The translations under genes and the position numbers were made by a program. From contig JAUIFJ010000005.1 of assembly GCA_030429345.1 (NCBI GenBank), positions 118,838-182,837 of the forward strand: a stretch of DNA of 64,000 bases, read 5' to 3'. The notes beneath the pieces are model-generated. The model did not search any database, had not been told where the DNA came from, and saw only the letters and a list, made by a program, of their open reading frames with translations. The stretch's first letter is position 1. Every line of letters starts with the position of its first letter. Positions 62,996 to 64,000 of this stretch are shown piece by piece. Source of the DNA: a bacterium. Its GTDB lineage: Bacteria; CAIWAD01.

Positions 62996-63517
62996 CTAGA
63001 AAACCTTGGCCAAACCGACCATAATATTGAACTGGCCTGCATCGCCTGTGTGAAGTACGATCTCTGCCGTCGCGACTAGCGAGTCGTCTATCTCGTACTG
63101 TGCACCACCACCCAGCTGAAGGCCGATCTCATTGCGCTTTGCCTCTGCACCCAGTGCTTCAACGGATAGAAAGTGAAGGGCAACACCACCCAATGCATAC
63201 GGCAAAATCTCTGAATCGCCCAGGAAGTACTTTGCGGTCACACCAACTGCCAAGTCCGTGGTTGTCGCGGTACTAGTAAGGAAGATGTTTCCAATCTCCT
63301 GTTCGGCTTTCCAATAGAGAAGACTGCCCTCCAACTCCATGTTATCTCTGGTCGCGATGGGGCAGAACAACTGAATTCCAAAAGTACTGTCCAGATTATC
63401 CGGGTTCACAATGCCCACTCTTGCCCCCATGTCGATCTCGAACTCGAAGTCATCCAGAGCAGAAACGCTGCCAGTCATCATGGAAACAGCCCCAAGCAGA
63501 ATCATCAGTTTCTTCAT
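62996..63517 (-). CDS. Small outer-membrane beta-barrel protein
   Basis: The 173-residue protein has a signal peptide (MKKLMILLGAVSMMTGSVSA). Then come eight or so beta strands with alternating hydrophobic residues (ELEGSLLYWKAEQEIGN, LAVGVTAKYFLG, IGLQLGGGAQYEID, VATAEIVLH), and it ends GLAKVF with a final Phe. This is the form of a small eight-stranded barrel (OmpW/OmpX-like), usually stress-linked or structural. GAGGTG lies eight or nine bases before the ATG. It is single, 120 bases upstream of the DUF3298-like gene on the same strand. Confidence -1.
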   Translation of the reverse strand: MKKLMILLGAVSMMTGSVSALDDFEFEIDMGARVGIVNPDNLDSTFGIQLFCPIATRDNMELEGSLLYWKAEQEIGNIFLTSTATTTDLAVGVTAKYFLGDSEILPYALGGVALHFLSVEALGAEAKRNEIGLQLGGGAQYEIDDSLVATAEIVLHTGDAGQFNIMVGLAKVF

Positions 63518-63997
63518 TTGGTTTTCACCTCACTTCATCAATGTTGATTGAATAGCTGACTGCACTTCCATGGTACTCGGCATCATTCGTGCAGTCCTTC
63601 ATTGCTCACAACACTGGTTGCTCCGAAATAGAGATTGTGACAGTATGCGCTTGGGAAAAGCAGTATCTGGTTCTGCGGTTCTCGGTAGTAGTCAAGGGCT
63701 CAAGGTATGCCCGTTCCGGAATGGCGCGGCAGCCAGGGATTATTCGCCATTCAAACAGAAGCGGTTCTCGAATCATAATTCATCCTATTCCCACCTGGAC
63801 TCAGCAGATATACACCAGCAAAGAGGCTACATTCTTCAATTCAATAGGTGAGGTTCGCTTCACAACGGATAGCTGGATAAAGAACTACTACGAAGGGTTG
63901 AGTCCGTAGATTTGTGCAAAAGCAGCTAAGCCCTTGAAAAAGGAAGGGCCATGGCCTTCTTTAGTGGTGCATAACCAAATCACTAAGGAGGAAAACC
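63518..63997. other. 480-bp region with no confident gene
   Basis: A frame from GTG 63589 to a stop at 63909 (plus strand, 106 codons) exists but has no ribosome site and no recognisable family. An imperfect hairpin with a short T-run (63941-63963) lies after it. Otherwise this is probably the promoter area for the gene at the window edge and for the barrel gene. Confidence -1.
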
Positions 63998-64000
63998 ATG
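63998..64000 (+). CDS. Start codon of a gene running off the right edge
   Basis: ATG is the last codon of the window. A near-perfect ribosome site AAGGAGG (63985-63991) stands six bases before it. Nothing of the product is visible. Confidence -1.

Noticed and set aside
63589..63909. 106-codon plus-strand gene
   Set aside because: Start is GTG without a ribosome site, and no family is recognised. It is kept only as a note in the gap entry, although a weak hairpin follows it.
1..64000. tRNA or rRNA genes
   Set aside because: I looked for T-loop (GGTTCGAATCC-like) and rRNA-like stretches on both strands and found none that fold as a tRNA or match rRNA.

Overview
This window reads as chromosomal DNA of a Gram-negative, moderately GC-rich bacterium of the FCB type (Fibrobacteres-Chlorobi-Bacteroidetes and allied candidate phyla such as Krumholzibacteriota, Eisenbacteria and Latescibacterota). 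The main clue is that four large secreted proteins (7033-9111, 22969-25338, 25355-29755, 51170-52330) end in the same kind of C-terminal tail. It carries a PNPFNP-type motif, a short FlgD/type-A-sorting-like beta domain, and a final ...LLLK or ...TLIK. Outer-membrane beta-barrel proteins, sigma54-type regulators and many two-component proteins fit this. I cannot name the species, and I see no tRNA, rRNA, CRISPR array, prophage or intact insertion sequence.

Layout. 1-9.1 kb (minus strand): a secreted protein with four LamG-like modules, running off the left edge; a membrane histidine kinase and an NtrC-type regulator next to it; a secreted VIT/von Willebrand A protein. 9.5-15.1 kb: a PAS/GAF sensor without an output domain, a DUF6090-like membrane protein, and a four-repeat beta-helix protein. 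15.4-22.4 kb (plus): a housekeeping run holB-ricT-metG followed by a hybrid histidine kinase. 23-29.8 kb (minus): two giant secreted beta-helix proteins, one with a glycosidase-like front. 30.2-38.2 kb: Hsp20-lon, an HDOD protein with a three-receiver regulator, a second NtrC-type regulator, and a J-domain protein. 38.4-42.3 kb: a FlgM-like small protein, an outer-membrane protein, a flavin-binding-fold protein and a NYN-LOTUS protein. 42.3-50.0 kb (minus): a tightly overlapping operon yggS-yggT-divIVA-purine nucleoside phosphorylase-ileS-traR/dksA-lspA-rluD. 50-58.9 kb: a membrane protein, an AraC-type membrane regulator with a secreted propeller protein, an rRNA methyltransferase with an SDR, an M32 carboxypeptidase and ilvE. 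59-64 kb (minus): an AT-richer block of unknown envelope genes.

The most striking points are these. (1) Four sequences with sigma54 -24/-12 spacing lie upstream of three secreted-protein genes and a FlgM-like gene, with two NtrC-type activators in the same window. This suggests a sigma54 regulon for surface proteins. (2) There are two dispersed intergenic repeat families, a two-hairpin REP-like element (3 copies) and a ~56-bp element (4 copies). (3) The palindrome GTATAC occurs far more often than composition would give, in more than one reading frame. (4) lspA appears to start at ATC. (5) A three-gene operon of unknown envelope proteins (58990-62044) has two members with DnaJ-like CxxCxGxG zinc motifs; it is the best candidate here for an undescribed system.

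All calls are by eye from translated sequence. Family names are recognition of motifs, not search results. Start sites were chosen from ribosome-binding sites and overlaps and are stated where they matter.
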